Both the position numbers and the translations under genes were made by a program. The notes under the pieces are model-generated. The model was not told the DNA's origin and searched no databases. It saw nothing but the letters and a program-made list of their open reading frames with translations. This document shows, one piece after another, positions 40,601 to 46,600 of a stretch of 64,000 bases of DNA. Location of the stretch: the NCBI GenBank assembly GCA_950097015.1, contig CATNEN010000008.1, forward strand, positions 434,001-498,000, in the 5' to 3' direction. The DNA comes from Macrostomum hystrix. Lineage: Eukaryota > Platyhelminthes > Macrostomidae. Numbering within the stretch: position 1 is the stretch's first letter; the number at the start of each line of letters is the position of its first letter.

Positions 40601-43600
40601 GCTCCGGCCAGTAGGTGACAGTCGAGCGCCGCCTTTCACGGACAGAAGGCGTAGCGTGAAGTATTCGTCTGGCTCAGCGATTGTATCCTGCACAGAGGCT
40701 ACCTCAAAGGAGTTGTTCCAGCGGTCCATTGGGAAGGACAGGTAGCCGGAGGTTGGTGTCACGTCGGAGCTGGCGGGATACGAGCTCACCTCGGCTATTT
40801 CGCTGAAGACAGATTCAAACGAGAGAATATTTTTACTTTGAAGTTCTTAACAAAAATGCTTCATAATTTACTACAGGCTCTTAACATTTGATGACTTATA
40901 ATTAAGTCAAGCCTCACTTATTCTCCAGCTTTCTGGCGTATAGTCTAACGTCCTGCAGGTAGCCAATGTACCGATACAGTTGCCCAGCTGCAGCGCCAAC
41001 GTACATCTCGCCGTCTGTGTCCAGTATAGTGTCGGACTCGAGAGCAGCTTGATAAAACTTGTTCGAGTCCAGGTAGAAGGAGACCTGACCATCGAATACA
41101 TTCACTACCAGATAGTGCCACTTGGCGTCCAGTATTGTCGTGGAAGTCCAACCGGTCATTTGAGCTGTCTGGATTAAAAAAAATTTTGCATCTAACTCAG
41201 ACATTCTGTTGATTGTTAGCGATAATGCATAGAGTAAAAATGATGGAATCATACCCTTCTAAACAGGGACCAATATCGAAAAGTAACACCGACCGATGTC
41301 GCATTTGCACTGATGTAAATGCCGTACAAATCGCTGCCATTGTTTGAGAAGAATTTTGAAATCAAGCAGGACCCAGCGATTGACTGTTTGAGTTGCAGAG
41401 CTGTGCTGAACGCAAAACCGCTGACTGAATTCATAGTGATAGTTGTGTTGGGCTGATACATGTCTGGGATCGTCACTAGGCTGCCTGAAAAAAATGGCAA
41501 AAGAATCTCAGCAAGATGGTTGTTTTTACTTAGCGAAGAATAAAATGTAGGAGTGTACACTAACTATAATCTACGGGGGTCGGTGGGGTTAACGCATTTG
41601 CCTCTCCCGCCAAGCTTCCTACACTCGATTCCTTGGCGAGGCCACATTTATTTGGGGCGCAGCCGCGGAGAGAAGGCTTGGGGGCTTGTCTGCAATTTAC
41701 GCCCCTGAGGGCCAACCTCCAAGGCACAGTGAGAGTGTACACTGCCTGGCAACGAGATAGTCAGGGCAGATGTACACACCTGTGAGAGTATGTGCCTGCG
41801 TACCGTACGGTATCTGCGTGTGCTCAGGAGTCAGCGAAATGGGCAGAATTGCCCCCTCGCTGGCTGCGGGTCTAGTGTCACCAGTTGATGTGCCAGTGCT
41901 CATAGCCCTCCAGCAATTATAAAAATAAAGAATTAAATGCATAATCGATAAATCAAAATCTACATGGCTGATTCGAGTTTTAGCTATAGATTCCAGATAA
42001 CCCTATGAACTATTTGCTACTTCGCTCGCGTTTTGTTAAGAATTTCGTATAAAACACACCTGGAGCATTGAAAAACTCAAGCGCTATAGAGCCTGTTCCC
42101 GGAATGCGCCTAGCGGCATCGGCTTCCATCACACTCCCATTCTGCAGTCCGAGAAACAGCAGGTCCAGAACGGCTGGCATGCTGGAAGCAGCCTGGGACA
42201 ATATCGTCCAGGATACGGCGGCATTGCTGTAGCGACCCTGCAGGCGATCCACGAAAACGGTCAGGCGCGTTGAGGCTTCCTGACCTGGATAGAAGTCCTC
42301 CGGCACGGAGTAGGTCGACTGGCTAAACGAAATCACGCCGTAGGGGTCGTCATTCTGTGGCACAATTATGTAAACCTCAGCTGGTCCGCTGCCAAGGATG
42401 GGTTTCTCTTCAGGAGATGCCCCGCCTGATAAAGACATATTGCAGAACTTAGGACCGGGTAGCCAATTTTCTTATTAAAAAATTCCAGAATAGGCAGAAA
42501 ATTTTCACCTGTAAGATTGACAATTGTTACAGAAAAATCCTCTTCAAACTCCGGCTCATTGTCGCGTCGAGGCACAAGGATGAGGGGAACACTCGACGAT
42601 CCATCCGGCATGACCAGTACGCCGCTTCCGAACTCGAAGTCGGTGCCGTTCTCAACGGGTTCATCAGTGCCGTTCAGTGCAATGACCCAGTGAATGTCAA
42701 CGTCGCCAAAGTGTCCACCCTCGCGTATTACTCTGAAGAATCAAGCATGGGAACTGGTGAAAGCGTAGGAATGACTTGCATATGAGCGTTTCCATATTAC
42801 GAGCCTAAACACATCTAAGACGAAATGCGTCTCAATCTGCCCCTATTAACTCCTTTGTTCTTTGCACTTGTATTGCTTTGTTCATCCAACTCTTTCTGGC
42901 TCCTCCTCTGTGTCTGAATCTGATTGGCATTCTGTATTCTCTATACTCTTCCTGCCTTCTGATTGGTCGCCACATCACGGTCTGTCTCTCTATAGCTCTT
43001 TCTCTTGACCTTTTGCACTCGTAATGTACGCAAACACCCAGTTTCTGCCTTCAGCTATTTGAGTTACAAGCGTAAATTTTTAGCAAAGCGCCTTGAACAT
43101 CAGAAGCGAGAAAGTTTTCTTGCTTTTCGTTCTTCAACTCATTCACTCGCGTTTACCTGCAGTATCAGGCATAATTGCTTACTCAAAGGACACTGACGAA
43201 CCCTCAATAGCTGTTTTGACTATTGGATAGGCAAACGATATGCTTCCAGAGGCGCCGTCGTTTGCCGCAATAACAACTGTTGCGATGAATTGATAATAGG
43301 GCACAATGTCGCCAACCGGGTTATACAGCTCGATGCGGAAGGTCTCGTCACCCTCCGGCACTCTGTCGTCCAGAGTCTGCACGGAGAGTCGCTGCTCGCG
43401 TTGGCCGCTGTTGAACACAAGGACGCCACTGGCGCTGATATAATCGTTAAGCGCCGCGTAGGCTGTGACATCAACTGTTCGGTAGCTGATGCTCACTGGC
43501 TCCAGGAGGCTGCCATCGCGTACTACTGTAAAACTGGCGCTCTGGCCCTCATTCACGCGAACGGTGCTCGGAGCTAAAAGTTTATAAATTTCGAAGGGCA

Positions 43601-46600
43601 TAGTCACTAGTGCTGTGTGAAACTAACAGTGATCACTGGTCTTACGTGCAAAATAGACAGGGCTGTCATTCTGGTCAATGTAGACAAAGGCCTGTGAGCG
43701 GGACCCAAGGCTCGCACCGCCAGTCACATTGAATAGAGTCACTGTGAACTGCTCCTGGTCTTCTGGGATCTGAGAGTTGATCAGTTAGTTAATTATTGTT
43801 GATCCGCATACTTGACTAGTAAGTGCGGAAAACTAAATCCAACTTACGTCATCTGGTAGGCTTTGAATTGGTAGAATGACCTGGGCCTGACCATTTTCGA
43901 AGATCAGTATCCCACTGACTGGAGTTAGGTCGGATGTGTTGTCTGGTGTGACACGAAACTGAACTGTCACTCGATTGAATGCTCCACGATTTCGAACCAC
44001 GACCAGGCGAGCGATCTGGATGTCTGCGCCCTTGCTCTCCTTGATGTTGAACAGAAGGCTAGATGCCTGAAACTCAACCACTCCATACGGATCATCATTT
44101 GCTGGAACTGTGATGTTGATCCTTGACTTCGAGCCGATTGCGATTGATTCACCATTGTGACCACTCAGGCTGAGGATGTAGTTTGTGTCCAACTGCAATT
44201 ACGCGTCGATTTTAAGCAGAATTTATTTCGGCTTTTGAAAGGATTTAGGAAGCATTTTAGAAACGCGTAATATTTTAACATGCTATACAATTTTAAAAAG
44301 TAAAAGCAAATACGAACGCTTCAATTTAAAACGCATTTAAAATTTCCTCTAAGAAAACTTGATTGCATCGTTATTAGCCAACCTCAGGAATGTTGTCGCC
44401 CCTGGCCATAAGTGTGCCGCTAAGTGAATATACACCTGGTTGGAATTGGAGAACATTGTTTCCACCGTAGAACTGCGTGTCTCCACCCGGCTGCACTGAG
44501 TAGTCCACGTAGACTGTCATCAGCGCACCACCCGTGCGGATCACAGTGACGTTGATAGGGTCGCCCTCCTCCTTCATTACATAGCTGTCCTTCATAAAGC
44601 TTGCAAAACTGAATATTCCACCAGGGTTGTCGTTGGCTTTAATTCGCAGCACAATCTTGGAATAGTTGGTTTTGAGCCGTTGCGATCCAGCTGGTGCCAC
44701 ATCCGTCAGCTGAATGGTGAGATCCTCGTCCAGTTCTGGAATACTGTCTGGCTTCACCTCGAAAATGAGCTCCGACGATGTTTGACCTGAGCGAAATCGG
44801 TTTATAAAAATATGATATTATTTGGGCTTAGAGTTCAGATTAAGGCTCGAACTCACCAGCAGCGAAATTGATCTGTCCTGACCTCGGTCCGGTGTCAGAG
44901 GCGGTCATGCCAGGCCCGACGCTCGTGACGTTCCAGTAGACCACCGCTGGGCCGCTCATGCCCTCCCGAATTATGCGGATCGGCACGAAACTGCTGGCGG
45001 CGCCGTCGCTTGGCTCGTCGGCCAGAATAATGCCGACACTGGCAAAGCCGATCTCGCCATCAGCGTCTCCCGGAGCTACGAGGACGCTGGTTTCCAGGCG
45101 AGCGCCGAGACGCGGGCTGTTGTAGGCCGGCAGGCCCTCAGCCGGTCGAATGTAGCTGGTGTTCAACAGTCGAGCGTTAAAGGTTTCGCCCACCTGAAGG
45201 AAGGCTCCTTCAGTTAGAGGAATCTGTACGAGAGCTGTTGCTTCGCCAATTCCCATGGGAACGATTGTAGGTAGGCTAGCAGCAAACACACCTATGAAAA
45301 AGAAAATAAATAAAAAATAAAGTTATAATATTACCGGATGCGTTACGCTCAAGCGCACTGATTCTCACTGGTGGCGTTGGCGGAGCCCGAGTAGGTGACG
45401 TCCACATAAGTTTGAATGGCTCCAAGCGTGCCTCCGATACGGGTGAGTCGAAGCTCAAGCTTCCGCGGTGTTTCTTTCTGCAGAAGGGAGCCAAAAATGT
45501 ATTTGGCTATAGGTTTGCTGGTGGGTATACGATGATTCACAATACTATCGTGACAGTAGAAGTGCCAAGATTGTTTTTAAATTCCTATAAGAAGTTCCTA
45601 TAAGCAATAATGCTTCATTACAGCTCTGTACGTCAATCAAAAACGGACTAATTTAATTTGCTTGTTGACCAGTGTCTGCATCATCTCAGCCCACGGTGTC
45701 AAGTGAACTTCAACTAATCAGAGCTTTCGGACCTTCAATCTCGCTTATCAAGCCATGGAAAGCACATCTGGTCACGCTGAAAAAAATAAAACAGTGTCGA
45801 AAAGGCACTGGTGGTTTTGTCGTCAATGGCGGCGTGGCGTGGCTTATGACGGGCGCAGTCAAATAATCTTCAGGGACGTGAGAGTTATCCCCTTTCCAAA
45901 ACTGGAGAAAAAAGTACGAGTAGCTTGGTATTCCTACTGTCAAGAGAAGCTATCATCGCAAATTAGGTCACTTTATAATCAATTCATTGACAAATCAGCA
46001 TAGAATAATTGACATACACTCTTAAGAGCTTGCTGGTCGGGGCTAGCGAATGACACCAAGCCGTAAGCCATGTCGGAGTCCTGCACGATCAGAACGCCAG
46101 TCGTGATGCCGCCAAGCTTGGCGCCTCCAGTTAGCGAGGAAGCGACGAGCGAGATTCGAAAGGCCTCAGAAGGCTCAGGCACATTGTCCTGCGTTATGCT
46201 AAGGCTAATGCTTGCCTCCTTTACCCGATCGTCGAGTGTCACGGTGCCATCGCTGGGTCCAATGTCGCCGGCTATTGGGTCGGTGTTGTTGATCCTGGTT
46301 AGAACCCAGTTCACCGACACAGGGCCGTAGATTCCCCCGGTGCGAACCACCTGTGGTGATTTATTAGGCTTGAGATGTGGCAGCACAGGATATATAAGAG
46401 TTGCTATATTAGTTATTAAAGCTTCCTTGCGCTTCAGGTGTGGGGAATCTGACAGACGATCAGGACTTTAACTTGTACTACGAGCTCACCTTAAAATCAG
46501 TGAACGTACTCGACGAGTCCTCATCAACTGTGTAAAATCCAGGTTGGCCTGGAACGTTGGTGTACAGCTCCAGTACGCCATTGGGATCGTCATTGGCGTT